Assembly: GCF_003201595.1 (NCBI RefSeq)
Contig: NZ_QJJS01000010.1
Span: 1 to 64,000, forward strand
Origin: Sphaerotilus hippei
GTDB taxonomy: Bacteria; Pseudomonadota; Gammaproteobacteria; Burkholderiales; Burkholderiaceae_C
Direction of reading: 5' to 3'
Length of the DNA stretch: 64,000 nt
Position numbers and translations under genes: made by a program. The first letter of the stretch is position 1, and each line of letters begins with the position of its first letter. Below, in pieces: positions 24,221 through 33,615 of this stretch. The notes below the pieces were generated by a model. The model ran no database searches and was not told where the DNA came from. It was given only the letters and a program-made list of their open reading frames with translations.

Positions 24221-25696
24221 ATGAAACTGCAGCGCAAGTTCGCCTGGGGGCTGGTCAGTCTGGCGGTCGTCGCCGTCACGGTCCTGCTTGGAGTGCGCAT
24301 GCTGGGCAAGGCGGCGCGCTTCCATTACCTGGAGCGCGAGCACCTGATGCTGGTCAGCCAGGTCGAGGCCAGGCTCGACCGCGTGCTGGAGCAGGGGGCC
24401 CATGCCGGCGCCGTCCAGCGCGCGGACCTGATCGGGCTGCTGGAGAAGGCCCTGGCGATCGCCAACAGCGTCGACAGCGAACTGATGAAGCCCGAGCAGT
24501 GGCTGTTCCGCGGGCTGGGCTTCGGCCGCGTGCTGGACCTGCCCGGCGAAGACGGCGTGCAGGTGCAGCGCATGATCGACATCCTGCGCGCGGACAGCGC
24601 GCCGCAGCTGAGCCAGGCCACGGCCGAGCAGCTCAAGCCGCTGATGGCGCGGGTGTGGGATCTTTCAGGCCAGTTCGGCCCGCTGGTCCAGCAGGCCAGC
24701 CAGTTCATCCAGTGGCTGGTGCTGGCGCTGGACAGCCTGGCCATTGCCGCGCTGGTGAGCATCCTGCTGATGGTGCGGCGCGCCACCTTGCCGCCGCTGC
24801 AGGCGGCCATCCAGGAGGCCGAGCGCATCGCCGCGGGCGACCTGGCCGGGCCGTCGCTGCCGGACACCGGTGACGAGGTGGGGCAGCTGAACGCCGCCAT
24901 CGCGCGCATGAAGGCCAACCTGGCGCAGGTGGTGGGCGAGGTGCGGCAGAACTCCCACGGGGTGGCCAGCAGCCTGGCCGAGGTGTCCAGCGGCTCGAAC
25001 GACCTGTCCTCGCGCACCGAGCAGCAGGCCGCGACCCTGCAGCAGACCGTGGCCAGCGTCGGCGAGATCAGCCGTTCCGCCCAGCAGATCGGCACGCAGA
25101 TGCGCGAGGCCGACAGCCAGGCCGGTCAGGCCCGCACCGAGGCGGCCGCCGGTGGCGAGGCCGTCGCCCAGGTCGTGGCGCAGATGGACCGGGTGCTGCA
25201 GGCCTCGCGCCGCATCGCCGACATCAACGGCGTGATCAACGGCATCTCCTTCCAGACCAACATCCTGGCCTTGAACGCCGCGGTCGAGGCGGCCCGGGCG
25301 GGCGAGCAGGGCCGGGGCTTCGCGGTGGTGGCGGGCGAGGTGCGCAGCCTGGCCACCCGCAGCGCCGAGGCGGCACGCGAGATCGCCTCGCTGATCAGCG
25401 ACACGGTGAATCAGGTGGAGCAGGGCGTCAGCCAGGTCCATCAGGCCGGCACCACCATCGGAGAAGTCGTGCACAGCGTGCAGCGGGTCTCGCAGCTGGT
25501 GGCCGAGGTCACCCGGGAGCTGTCGGGCCAGTCCGGCACGCTAGACCAGATCGACCAGGCCATGCAGATGCTGGACGCGGGCATGCAGCAGAACGCCGCC
25601 ATGGCCGAGCAGAGCGCCTCGGCCGCCGAGTCGGTCCGGGCGCAGTCCGACCAGCTGCTCCATTCGGTGGACCGGTTCACCTTGCCGGCCCGCTGA
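24221..25696 (+). CDS. Methyl-accepting chemotaxis protein
   Basis: A 491-aa chemoreceptor. Membrane helices lie at about 8-28 and 162-185, so the periplasmic part is about 130 residues and helical, of the four-helix-bundle class. A HAMP domain spans about 186-240 ([19 protein letters not shown]). The signalling domain has the conserved hairpin tip ([40 protein letters not shown]), so it can bind CheA and CheW. No C-terminal pentapeptide for CheR is present. The start codon overlaps the last codons of the IS3 relic (ATGA), so its native promoter may have been disturbed. The ligand is unknown. Confidence 0.92.
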   Translation: MKLQRKFAWGLVSLAVVAVTVLLGVRMLGKAARFHYLEREHLMLVSQVEARLDRVLEQGAHAGAVQRADLIGLLEKALAIANSVDSELMKPEQWLFRGLGFGRVLDLPGEDGVQVQRMIDILRADSAPQLSQATAEQLKPLMARVWDLSGQFGPLVQQASQFIQWLVLALDSLAIAALVSILLMVRRATLPPLQAAIQEAERIAAGDLAGPSLPDTGDEVGQLNAAIARMKANLAQVVGEVRQNSHGVASSLAEVSSGSNDLSSRTEQQAATLQQTVASVGEISRSAQQIGTQMREADSQAGQARTEAAAGGEAVAQVVAQMDRVLQASRRIADINGVINGISFQTNILALNAAVEAARAGEQGRGFAVVAGEVRSLATRSAEAAREIASLISDTVNQVEQGVSQVHQAGTTIGEVVHSVQRVSQLVAEVTRELSGQSGTLDQIDQAMQMLDAGMQQNAAMAEQSASAAESVRAQSDQLLHSVDRFTLPAR

Positions 25697-25859
25697 GCGC
25701 CGGTCCAGATTCGACCGACCGTTTCGAGACGGCGAACCCAGGGCCGCAGCGGTCCGCTCAGGGGGGCGATGTCGAGCTCATGACCCCGCGTGCCAGCCGC
25801 TCAGCCCGATGGGACTGAAGGGCTGGTGTCGGTGTTGCCCTGGCCACGTCGAGTCGCCT

Positions 25860-26822
25860 TCAGTCGGCCGTGATCTTTCCGACTTCGATCACCTTCTTCC
25901 AGCGGGCGAACTCGCCCGCCTGGAAAGCGGTGAACTGTTCCGGCGAGTTGCCGACGATCTCGAATCCGAGTTCCAGCAGCTTGGGCTTGACGGCCGGGTC
26001 GTTGAGGCTGGCGACGATCGCTTCGTGCAGCCTGGTCTTGATGTCGACCGGCAGGCCCTTGGGTGCGGCGACCGCCTGCCAGGAGTAGACCGTCACGCCC
26101 TTGAGGCCGAGTTCGTCCATCGTCGGCACCTCCGGCAGCAGGGGCGAGCGTTTGGCGCTGGTGATCGCGAGCGCCCGCAGCTTGCCCGCCTTGATGTTCG
26201 GCAGCCCGGTGTTGATGTTCATGAAGGTGGCGTCGACCTGGCCGCCCAGCAGGTCCGACATGGCCGGAGCGCCACCCTTGTACGGGATGTGCAGGCCGGT
26301 GGTCTTGCTCTCCTGCCAGAACAGCTCGGCGGTGAGGTGGTCGCTCGTGCCGTTGCCGGCGGAGGCGAAGCTCATCTTGCCCGGGTTGGCCTTCTGGTAG
26401 GCCAGCACGTCGGCCAGCGACTTGTGCGGCGAGCTGGCTGGCACGGCCAGCACGTTCGGCGCCTGCACCGCGATCGAGATGTAGTCGAAGTCCTTCAGCG
26501 GGTCGTAGCCGGTGTTCCTGATCAGATGGGGCCCGATCACGAATGGGCCCAGCGACGACACGAAGATCGTGTGCCCGTCCGCCGGGGCGCGCTTGGCGGC
26601 AGCGGCGCCGACCGTGCCTCCAGCCCCTGCCTTGTTCTCCACGATGAAGGTGCCGCCCAGGCGTTCCTGCAGCTTGGTGCCGAGGGTGCGCGCAATCATG
26701 TCGGTCGAACCGCCCGGCGGGAACGGCACCAGCAGCGTCACCGGCTTGGCCGGCCAGGTGTCTGCGTGGGCCGCGGTCGCGGCGACGAGCCCGAAGGCCA
26801 GTTGGGTCAGGAACTTCTTCAT
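25860..26822 (-). CDS. Bug/TctC-family solute-binding protein
   Basis: A 320-aa periplasmic protein of the Bug (tripartite tricarboxylate receptor) family. The start at 26822 is set by a GGAGAC site and a signal peptide ending near AHADTWP; the frame stays open upstream but without a better start. Family marks are KPVTLLVPFPPGGSTDMIAR, VENKAGAGGTVG and HIPYKGGAPAMSDLLGGQVD. It lies 70 nt downstream of the talarate/galactarate dehydratase gene in the same direction, so the ligand is probably an aldaric acid or related sugar acid. No TctA/TctB permease genes are nearby, as is usual for orphan Bug proteins. Confidence 0.9.
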   Translation of the reverse strand: MKKFLTQLAFGLVAATAAHADTWPAKPVTLLVPFPPGGSTDMIARTLGTKLQERLGGTFIVENKAGAGGTVGAAAAKRAPADGHTIFVSSLGPFVIGPHLIRNTGYDPLKDFDYISIAVQAPNVLAVPASSPHKSLADVLAYQKANPGKMSFASAGNGTSDHLTAELFWQESKTTGLHIPYKGGAPAMSDLLGGQVDATFMNINTGLPNIKAGKLRALAITSAKRSPLLPEVPTMDELGLKGVTVYSWQAVAAPKGLPVDIKTRLHEAIVASLNDPAVKPKLLELGFEIVGNSPEQFTAFQAGEFARWKKVIEVGKITAD

Positions 26823-26892
26823 CGGATGTCTCCAGTGGCTTGCGGTATGTGCCGCATTGATGGTTTGCAGGGAACTCGCAGGGCAGGGCTGG

Positions 26893-28041
26893 CTAGGCGG
26901 GACTGGTGATCTCAATCTGCTCGCGCGTCCAGATACGCGCCTGGTCGCTCAGACTGACGCCCAGGCCAGGCCGGGTCGGCACCAGCATGCGACCGCCCTG
27001 AATCTCGAGACGCTCGTTGAACAGCGGTTCCAGCCAGTCGAAGTGTTCGACCCACGGCTCGGTCGGGTACGCCGCGCCGAGGTGAACGTGCAACTCCATC
27101 GCGAAGTGCGGGCCGAGCATCAGACCGGCGTGCTCGGCCTGAGCGGCGATCTTCAGAAACGGCGTGATGCCGCCGACACGCGGGGCATCCGGCATCAGGT
27201 AGTCGCAGGCGCGGTGGCGGATCAGGTCGCCATGCTCGGCTGCGCTGGTCAGCATCTCGCCGGTGGCGATCGGCGTGTCGAACTGGGCCGCCAGCGCGGC
27301 GTGGCCTTCGTGGTCGTAGGCGTCGAGCGGTTCCTCGATCCAGACGAGGTTGAACTGCTCGAAGATGCGGCACATGCGTTGTGCGGTCGGACGGTCCCAT
27401 TGCTGGTTCGCATCGACCATGATGGGCACGGCGTCGCCGAGGTGCTTGCGCACCGCCTCGACGCGCTGGATGTCCAGCGCCATGTCGGGCTGGCCGACCT
27501 TCAGCTTGATGCCGCCGATGCCGCGCTCGATGGACGCCGCGGCATTCACGAGCAGTTGTTCGAGCGGCGTGTGCAGGAAGCCGCCCGAGGTGTTGTAGCA
27601 GCGCACCGAGTCGCGGTAGGACCCCAGCAGCTTGGCCAGCGAGAGCCCGGCGCGCTTGGCCTTCAGGTCGTACAGCGCGACGTCGAACGCGCCGATGGCC
27701 TGCGTCGACAGGCCGCTGCGCCCGACCGACGCACCGGCCCAGCAGAGCTTGGTCCACAGCTTGCCGATGTCGCTGGGGTCTTCGCCGATCAATGCCGGCG
27801 CGATTTCCCTGGCGTGCGCGAACTGGCCCGGGCCGCCGGCGCGTTTCGAGTAGCTGAAGCCCAGGCCCTCGTGGCCGCTGGCGGTCCGGACCTCGGCGAA
27901 CAGCATCGCGATCTCGGTCATCGGCTTCTGCCGGCCGGTCAGCACCTTGGCGTCGCTGATCGGCGTGGCCAGCGGCAGGTAGCACGAGGAGACACGGACC
28001 GAGGTGATGCGGTCGACTTCGTTCGACGGTGAGTTGTTCAT
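26893..28041 (-). CDS. L-talarate/galactarate dehydratase, enolase superfamily
   Basis: A 382-aa member of the mandelate racemase subgroup, closely resembling the Salmonella TalrD/GalrD enzyme along its length (for example ATPISDAKVLTGRQKP, GFSYSKRAGGPG, CYNTSGGFLHTPL). It should dehydrate L-talarate and galactarate to a 2-keto-3-deoxy acid. Catalytic Lys179-x-Lys181 lies in GIKLKVGQPD, the Mg2+ ligands are Asp210 (MVDANQQW), Glu236 (WIEEPLDAYD) and Glu262 (ATGEML), and the catalytic His is His312 (GPHFAMELH). The ATG at 28041 is preferred to one 36 nt upstream, which would fall in the operator. A divergent LacI gene and two operators lie upstream. Confidence 0.9.
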   Translation of the reverse strand: MNNSPSNEVDRITSVRVSSCYLPLATPISDAKVLTGRQKPMTEIAMLFAEVRTASGHEGLGFSYSKRAGGPGQFAHAREIAPALIGEDPSDIGKLWTKLCWAGASVGRSGLSTQAIGAFDVALYDLKAKRAGLSLAKLLGSYRDSVRCYNTSGGFLHTPLEQLLVNAAASIERGIGGIKLKVGQPDMALDIQRVEAVRKHLGDAVPIMVDANQQWDRPTAQRMCRIFEQFNLVWIEEPLDAYDHEGHAALAAQFDTPIATGEMLTSAAEHGDLIRHRACDYLMPDAPRVGGITPFLKIAAQAEHAGLMLGPHFAMELHVHLGAAYPTEPWVEHFDWLEPLFNERLEIQGGRMLVPTRPGLGVSLSDQARIWTREQIEITSPA

Positions 28042-28056
28042 GCGCGATCCATTCGA

Positions 28057-28072
28057 AATGGTAACGTTGTCA
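28057..28072. promoter_or_regulatory. LacI-family operator, copy proximal to the dehydratase gene
   Basis: AATGGTAACGTTGTCA, centred on AACGTT, is an imperfect palindrome of the LacI/GalR type (TGGTAAC-GTTGTCA). It is repeated exactly at 28132-28147. It lies 16 nt upstream of the dehydratase start codon, where bound repressor would block transcription. Confidence 0.8.
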
Positions 28073-28131
28073 TCCAAGGGTGATGAATTTCGAGTTTTTC
28101 TTTAAACCAGGAGAAACATTGAATTTGATGC

Positions 28132-28147
28132 AATGGTAACGTTGTCA
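28132..28147. promoter_or_regulatory. LacI-family operator, second copy
   Basis: An exact 16-base repeat of 28057-28072 in the same orientation. The 75-bp spacing is close to seven helical turns, so one tetramer could hold both sites in a loop, and both divergent genes would be controlled. Confidence 0.8.
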
Positions 28148-28230
28148 ATTTGGCGAGTCAACGGCAATCCGGCCGGCACGTCCGAGAGACTGATAATCGG
28201 ACGGAGTCATTGCGCCCTCTCATCCACTCC

Positions 28231-29244
28231 ATGCCGCCGCTGCCGAAGCCCACGAAGTCCGTCACACTGCACGACGTTGCCCGCGAGGCTGGCGTCTCAC
28301 TGATCACCGCGTCGCGTGCGCTGAGCAATCCGGGCGTGGTCTCGGACAAGACCATCGCGCGGGTTCAACAAGCCGTTGAGGTCACGGGCTACATCCCGAA
28401 CCTGTTGGCCGGCGGGCTCAAGTCCAGGCGCAGCATGACCGTGGCCGCCTTGGTGCCGGCCATCTCGGTCGCACAGTTCCTGCCGACCGTTCAGGCACTG
28501 ACCGAGTCGCTCGACGCGGCCGGCTACCAACTGATCCTTGGCCAGGGCGGTTACGACCATTCCCGCGAGGAGGCGCTGCTCAACACGCTGATCAGCCGGC
28601 GTCCGGACGGCATCGTCATGACCGGACTGGTGCATTCACCTGCTGCGCGGGAGCGGCTGCGGCACTTGCGCATCCCGGTCGTCGAGACCTGGGATCTGAG
28701 CGACCGTCCGGTGGACATGATGGTGGGCTTCTCGCATCTGAAGGTTGGCAGCGCGGTCGCAGGGTACTTTCTCAGCAAGGGCTGGAAGCGCTTGGGCATC
28801 GCCACCGGCGATGATCATCGTGCGTCGATCCGGCGAGAAGGCTTCGTTTCCACCGTCGGGCACGAGGTGCCGACGGCCGTGGTGCCGGCTCCCAGCAACA
28901 TGGCGCGAGGGCGCCAGGCGCTGGCCGAACTGCTGGCGAAGGATCCGGCACTGGAGGCCGTGTATTGCAGTTCCGACCAACTGGCGCAGGGCGTCCTGGC
29001 AGAGGCTCAAGCACGCGGGCTGCGCATCCCCGCTGATCTGGCCGTATGTGGCTTCGGCGATGCCGATTTCGCCGCACACATGGAGCCTGCACTGACCAGC
29101 GTGCATGTCGATGGCGCGGCCATCGGTCGGCTGGCGGCGCAACTGCTGATGCAGCGCTGCCAGGGCCATGAAGTGGTTCAGCGCGTGGTGGACGTCGGGT
29201 TTCGCATCATCGAACGGCGCTCGACCCTTGCTGGCGCAGGCTGA
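28231..29244 (+). CDS. LacI-family regulator of the sugar-acid locus
   Basis: A 337-aa repressor of the GntR/GguR-like branch of the LacI family. The helix-turn-helix at residues 12-33 (TLHDVAREAGVSLITASRAL) is followed by the hinge helix (IPNLLAGGLKSRRS) and a ligand domain with the GVFC-type end (LAVCGFGDADFAAHMEPALT). The ATG at 28231 gives the normal N-terminus; a TTG at 28150 in the same frame would add 27 residues. It is divergent from the dehydratase gene with two identical operators between, which supports auto-control and control of dehydratase plus Bug gene. The inducer is probably galactarate, talarate or a breakdown product. Confidence 0.9.
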   Translation: MPPLPKPTKSVTLHDVAREAGVSLITASRALSNPGVVSDKTIARVQQAVEVTGYIPNLLAGGLKSRRSMTVAALVPAISVAQFLPTVQALTESLDAAGYQLILGQGGYDHSREEALLNTLISRRPDGIVMTGLVHSPAARERLRHLRIPVVETWDLSDRPVDMMVGFSHLKVGSAVAGYFLSKGWKRLGIATGDDHRASIRREGFVSTVGHEVPTAVVPAPSNMARGRQALAELLAKDPALEAVYCSSDQLAQGVLAEAQARGLRIPADLAVCGFGDADFAAHMEPALTSVHVDGAAIGRLAAQLLMQRCQGHEVVQRVVDVGFRIIERRSTLAGAG

Positions 29245-29460
29245 GGTGCACGCCACTCTCGAAGCCCCGCCCGTGGCCTCCGGCACCGCCCGGCGCCGGT
29301 GGTCGCTACAGGCAGGGCAAGGGCATCCGGTCTCCACAGCACCGGCGCCGTGACCCGCCCTGTCGATGTCGTTCACGACGTCGTGAGCCGTGCTGAAGGG
29401 GGTCCGGACTCGCGTCCATCGCCCGCATGCGCGTGAGGCTCGCGATCAGAAGCTGATGGT

Positions 29461-29491
29461 TCGCTCGCCTCGCCTTCATCCAGGCGAGCGA
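29461..29491. terminator. Hairpin between convergent genes
   Basis: TCGCTCGCCT (29461-29470) pairs fully with AGGCGAGCGA (29482-29491) around an 11-nt loop. It lies between the LacI gene end and the end of the converging dehydrogenase gene. There is no long T run, so it may be a weak two-way terminator. Confidence 0.4.
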
Positions 29492-29511
29492 GCGTCCGTT
29501 TCCGGGTGGGC

Positions 29512-30453
29512 TCACGGTCGGGCTGCACGCGGGCTGCTCAGCCCGAAATGACGGGCCAGCGAGTCGACGACGTGCTCCGCCATGGTTCGCCTGGCCTCCT
29601 CGGTGGCCGAGCCGATGTGTGGCGTCAGCACCAGCCGCCGGTCATTCATCAGGGCCGCGGGCACCTCGGGCTCGTGCTCGAAGACGTCGAGCGCCGCGCC
29701 CGCGATCCGGTCGGCAGCCAGGGCCGCGATCAGGGCCTGCTCGTCCACGACGGGGCCGCGCGCGATGTTGACGAGGAAACCCTGAGGCCCCAGCGCGTCG
29801 AGCACGCGGGCGTCCACCAGGTGGTGCGTGGCGGGCGACAGCGGACACGTCAGGATCAGCAGGTCGCTGTCCGCGGCCAGGGCGACCACGTCGTCGTGGT
29901 AGGGCAGGTCGACGGGCTTGCGCGTCGGGCCGAAGTACGCCACGCGCGAACCGAAGGCGGCCAGCCGGCGCGCGATCGTCATGCCGATGGTGCCCAGGCC
30001 CACGATGCCCACGCGCATGCGCGAGATCGAGCGGCCCAGCCGGTACTGACCGCGCTGGGGCCACTGCCCCGAGCGGACGAAGGCATCGGCGTTGATGAAA
30101 TCACGCGTGAGCGCCAGCGCGAGCCCGATCGCGGTGTTGGCGACATCCTCGGCCAGCACGTGCGAGGTGTTCTCCAGCACGATGCCACGCGCCTTGACGG
30201 CTGGCACGTCCACGTTGTCGAGGCCGGCGCTGTAGCTGGAGATGATCTCCAGATCGGGCAGCGCGCCGAGCAGCCGGGCATCGACCCTCGTCTTGCGCAG
30301 CGCCATGCCGCGGATGGCGCTGCCCTGTCGCGCCAGCAACGAGGCCGCGTCGTCGGCATCCTCGGGCAGCTCGAGGACGGTGAACAGCGACCGCAGTTCG
30401 GCGCGGGTCCAGTCGGGCAGGTCGGCGGCCAGCAGCAGGGTGGGCTTGGTCAT
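29512..30453 (-). CDS. D-2-hydroxyacid dehydrogenase (NAD-binding)
   Basis: A 313-aa enzyme of the D-isomer-specific 2-hydroxyacid dehydrogenase family, which interconverts 2-keto acids such as glyoxylate, hydroxypyruvate or 2-ketogluconate and their D-hydroxy acids. The nucleotide-binding motif is VGIVGLGTIGMTIARRL. The catalytic residues are visible: Arg in NIARGPVVDEQAL, Glu in LDVFEHEPEVP and His in LTPHIGSATEEAR. It is the last gene of a minus-strand group with two Bug proteins (107 nt gap), so it may act on the compound they bind. Confidence 0.9.
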   Translation of the reverse strand: MTKPTLLLAADLPDWTRAELRSLFTVLELPEDADDAASLLARQGSAIRGMALRKTRVDARLLGALPDLEIISSYSAGLDNVDVPAVKARGIVLENTSHVLAEDVANTAIGLALALTRDFINADAFVRSGQWPQRGQYRLGRSISRMRVGIVGLGTIGMTIARRLAAFGSRVAYFGPTRKPVDLPYHDDVVALAADSDLLILTCPLSPATHHLVDARVLDALGPQGFLVNIARGPVVDEQALIAALAADRIAGAALDVFEHEPEVPAALMNDRRLVLTPHIGSATEEARRTMAEHVVDSLARHFGLSSPRAARP

Positions 30454-30560
30454 GGTGAAACGATCTTGCGGTGGATGAAGGCGCGGGGAAAGCGGGTCGT
30501 GATCATGGCCACCGGTCTTGCCCCGCCGGGTTCAAGGGACTCGATCCGAAAGACGGTTGT

Positions 30561-31535
30561 TCACTCGGGCTGGATGCCTGCACGCTGGGCGACCTCGGCC
30601 CAGCGCTGCATCTCGGTCTGGATGAAGGCGCCGAACTGCGCTGGCGTGCCGCCCGCGGGCTCGATGCCGGCGGCCATCAGCTTCTCGCGCACCTCGGGTG
30701 CCGCCAGGGCCTTGTTGACCTCGGCGTTGAGCCTGGCCACCACGTCCCTGGGCGTGCCTGCCGGCGCCAGCAGGCCGCCCCAGGTGCTCGTGTCATAACC
30801 CTTGACTCCCGCCTCGGCCAGGGTCGGCACCTCGGGGAACACGCTGGATCGCCTGGTCGTGGTCACGGCCAGCGCGCGCAGCTTGTTGCCCTTGACCTGT
30901 GGTGCCACGGCCGCCACGGTGTCGAACATCAGCGCGGTGCGCCCGGCGATCAGATCCGGGTGCGCGGCGGTGCTGCCCTTGTAGGGCACGTGCGTGATGT
31001 CCACGCCGGCCATCGTCCGGAACAGCTCGGCCGACATGTGCGGCGCTCCGCCGTTGCCGCTGGAGGCGTAGCTCAGCTGGCCCGGGTTGGCTTTCAGGTG
31101 GCCCACCAGCTCCGTGACGTTCTTCGCCGGCAGCTCCTTGTGGACCACCAGCATCAGCGGCACCACGTGCGTCTGCACCACCGGCTCGAATCCCTTGACC
31201 GTGTCGAAGGGCAGCTTCCTGTACATGCTGGGATTGATCGCATGGCTGCTGGCCACCAGCGCCAGCGTGTGGCCATCGGGTGCGGCCTTGGCCACGAAGT
31301 CCGAGCCCAGCATGCCGGCGGCGCCGCCCTTGTTCTCGATGGCCACCGGCTGGCCCCAGGCCGCGGCCAGCCGGGTGCCGATGAGCCGGGCCGCGATGTC
31401 GATGGCCCCGCCCGGCGAGGCCGGCACGACGATGGTGATGGGCTTGCTGGGATAGGTCGACTGGGCCTGTGCGCCGGCGGCCAGGGCGAGCGCGCCCATG
31501 GCTGCCACGCCACGCAGCGTGGTGCTGATCTTCAT
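30561..31535 (-). CDS. Bug/TctC-family solute-binding protein
   Basis: A 324-aa periplasmic protein. The start at 31535 is backed by a GAGGAGTC site and a clean signal peptide ending at AGAQAQ. Family marks are KPITIVVPASPGGAIDIAAR, IENKGGAAGMLG and HVPYKGSTAAHPDLIAGRT. It follows a second Bug gene with a 32-nt gap, so the two are co-transcribed tandem paralogues, with a D-2-hydroxyacid dehydrogenase gene downstream. The likely ligand is a carboxylic acid; no permease subunits are present. Confidence 0.9.
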   Translation of the reverse strand: MKISTTLRGVAAMGALALAAGAQAQSTYPSKPITIVVPASPGGAIDIAARLIGTRLAAAWGQPVAIENKGGAAGMLGSDFVAKAAPDGHTLALVASSHAINPSMYRKLPFDTVKGFEPVVQTHVVPLMLVVHKELPAKNVTELVGHLKANPGQLSYASSGNGGAPHMSAELFRTMAGVDITHVPYKGSTAAHPDLIAGRTALMFDTVAAVAPQVKGNKLRALAVTTTRRSSVFPEVPTLAEAGVKGYDTSTWGGLLAPAGTPRDVVARLNAEVNKALAAPEVREKLMAAGIEPAGGTPAQFGAFIQTEMQRWAEVAQRAGIQPE

Positions 31536-31567
31536 GGAAAGACTCCTCAAAAAATCTGAAAAGGGAC

Positions 31568-32551
31568 TCACTCGACCGTGATCCCGCGGTCCTGGATGAT
31601 CTGGGCGTAGCGCTTGCGGTCGTCTTCGATGAGCCGGGCGAAGCTGGCGGGCGTGCCGGCCGCGGGGATGGCGCCCAGGTCGGAGAACTTGCGCTTCACC
31701 TCGTCCTGCGCCATCACGGCGCGCACGTCGGTGGCCACCTTGTCCGTGACCTCCGGCGGCGTGCCCGCGGGGGCGAGCAGCCCGATCCAGGAGATGCTGT
31801 TGAAGCCCGGCACGCCGGCCTCCGACAGCGTCGGCACGTCGGGCAGCGCGGGCACGCGCTTGTCGCTGGTGACGGCCAGCGCGCGCAGCTTGCCGGCCTT
31901 GAGGTGAGCGCTGGCCTCGAACACCGTCATGAAGGAGAGCTGCACATGGCCGGCGATGAGGTCCGACACCGCCGGGCCGCCGCCGCGGTAGGGCACGTGC
32001 ACGATGAAGCTGCCGGTGCTGTCCTTGAACATCTCGGCCGCCAGGTGCGGCCCGCCGCCGGCGCCGGAGCTGCTGTAGCTGAGCTGCCCGGGCCGGGCCT
32101 TGGCATGGGCGATGAACGCCTGGACGGTCTTCGCGGGCACTTGCGGGTTGACCATCATCGCCAGCGGCAGCTCGGCCACCAGCGTGATCGGCGCGAAGGC
32201 CTTGCTGGCGTCGTAGGGCAGCTTCTTGTAGAGCACCGGGTTGATGGACTGGGTGCCGACGTTGCCCATGAGCAGCGTGTACCCGTCGGGCCTGGCCTTG
32301 GCCACCAGGTCCGCGCCGATCTGGCCCGCGGCGCCGCCCTTGTTCTCGATCACCACGGTCTGGCCCCAGCGGCGGGTCAGCTGCTCGGCCAGCAGGCGTG
32401 CGCCGGTGTCGGTGCCGCCGCCGGGCGGGAACGGCACCACGATCGTCACCGGCTTGCCGGGCCAGGGAGCGGACTGCGCCAGGGCCGGGGCGGTGGCCAG
32501 CATGGACGCCATGGCGGCGACGAAGGGGAAGGCGAGGGGGATCCGGGGCAT
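31568..32551 (-). CDS. Bug/TctC-family solute-binding protein
   Basis: A 327-aa periplasmic binding protein. The start at 32551 has a GGAGACAG site and gives a signal peptide ending near APALAQ; the longer open frame to 32905 overlaps the divergent LysR gene and lacks a signal peptide, so it is rejected. Family marks are KPVTIVVPFPPGGGTDTGAR, IENKGGAAGQIG and VPYRGGGPAVSDLIAGHVQ. It is the first gene of a minus-strand operon (two Bug genes, then a dehydrogenase) divergent from a LysR regulator. Confidence 0.9.
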   Translation of the reverse strand: MPRIPLAFPFVAAMASMLATAPALAQSAPWPGKPVTIVVPFPPGGGTDTGARLLAEQLTRRWGQTVVIENKGGAAGQIGADLVAKARPDGYTLLMGNVGTQSINPVLYKKLPYDASKAFAPITLVAELPLAMMVNPQVPAKTVQAFIAHAKARPGQLSYSSSGAGGGPHLAAEMFKDSTGSFIVHVPYRGGGPAVSDLIAGHVQLSFMTVFEASAHLKAGKLRALAVTSDKRVPALPDVPTLSEAGVPGFNSISWIGLLAPAGTPPEVTDKVATDVRAVMAQDEVKRKFSDLGAIPAAGTPASFARLIEDDRKRYAQIIQDRGITVE

Positions 32552-32700
32552 GTCTGTCTCCTGTGGCGAACGCTGTCCTGCGGTCTGGTGAGGGTGTCGC
32601 CTGCAGGCGGCCCCTGGTGTTTGAGAGGCAGTGTAGAAATACAATCGATAAAGGTCTAAGGCTAAATTTGGATCAATCAATACGAACATTGGATCGATGA

Positions 32701-33615
32701 ATGGACCTGTTCCAGTTGCGCTGTTTCGTGGCCGTGTGCGAGGAGCTGCACTTCGGCAAGGCCGCCGTGCGGCTGCACATGACGCAGCCGCCGCTGAGCC
32801 GCCAGATCCAGCTTCTGGAGGCATCGGTTGGCGCGCTGCTGCTGGAGCGGACCAGCCGCAGCGTGGCCTTGACCGCCGCCGGGGCCGTGCTCCACCAGGA
32901 CGCACTGAAGCTGCTGAAGCTCGCCGACGCCGCGGTGGTCAACGCGCGGCTGACGGCCCGTGGCGATGCGGGCCGGGTCACCGTGGGCTACACGGCGGTG
33001 TCGGGATACGTGCTGATTCCGGGTCTGCTGCTGCGGGCGCAGCAGGCCCTGCCCGGCATCGAGATCGTCCTGGAAGAGATGGTCTCGTCGCAGCAGCTGC
33101 ACGCGCTGGCCGACAAGGCGCTGGACCTGGCCTTCGTGCGGCCCCTGTCGTCTGACGCGGATCTGCTCTATCACTGCGTGCTGCGCGAGCCGATGCAACT
33201 GGCGCTGCCGGCCGCGCATCCGCTGGCGGGCAAGCGCCGCATCACCCTGGCCGACCTCGCCGGGCAGCCGCTGATCATGTACTCCCGCAAGGAGGGCCAG
33301 TACTTCCACGACAAGATCAAGAGCCTGTTCGCCGCCACCGGCGTGCAGCCGCGCTACGTCCACCACATGGGTCAGACGCACGCCATCGTGGCGCTGGTGC
33401 AGGCCGGCATCGGCATCGCCATCGTGCCGGCCTCGGCCAGGCACCTGCACTTCGAGCAGGTCGAGTTCCGCGACCTGTGGCGCCGGGACATCGTGGCGGA
33501 GACCTACCTGGCCTGGCGCCGCGCCGAGCGCAATCCGGCGCAGCAGCGTCTGCGCGAGTTCATCCTGGAGACGATGGGCACGGACAGCGCCGCGGGGGCC
33601 GAGCCCGCAAGCTGA
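32701..33615 (+). CDS. LysR-family transcriptional regulator
   Basis: A 304-aa regulator with the usual N-terminal winged helix (FQLRCFVAVCEELHFGKAAV; MTQPPLSRQIQLLE; LLLERTSRSVALTAAG) and a two-lobe effector domain. It resembles the benzoate/catechol group (BenM/CatM-like) in its start MDLFQLRCF. It is divergent from the tandem Bug/dehydrogenase operon with 149 nt between, so that operon is the likely target and a carboxylic acid the likely co-inducer. It converges on the old yellow enzyme gene. Confidence 0.88.
   Translation: MDLFQLRCFVAVCEELHFGKAAVRLHMTQPPLSRQIQLLEASVGALLLERTSRSVALTAAGAVLHQDALKLLKLADAAVVNARLTARGDAGRVTVGYTAVSGYVLIPGLLLRAQQALPGIEIVLEEMVSSQQLHALADKALDLAFVRPLSSDADLLYHCVLREPMQLALPAAHPLAGKRRITLADLAGQPLIMYSRKEGQYFHDKIKSLFAATGVQPRYVHHMGQTHAIVALVQAGIGIAIVPASARHLHFEQVEFRDLWRRDIVAETYLAWRRAERNPAQQRLREFILETMGTDSAAGAEPAS

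Noticed and set aside
31568-32905. Longer start for the second Bug protein
   Set aside because: The extension overlaps the divergent LysR gene and removes the signal peptide from the N-terminus; the start at 32551 has a good ribosome-binding site.
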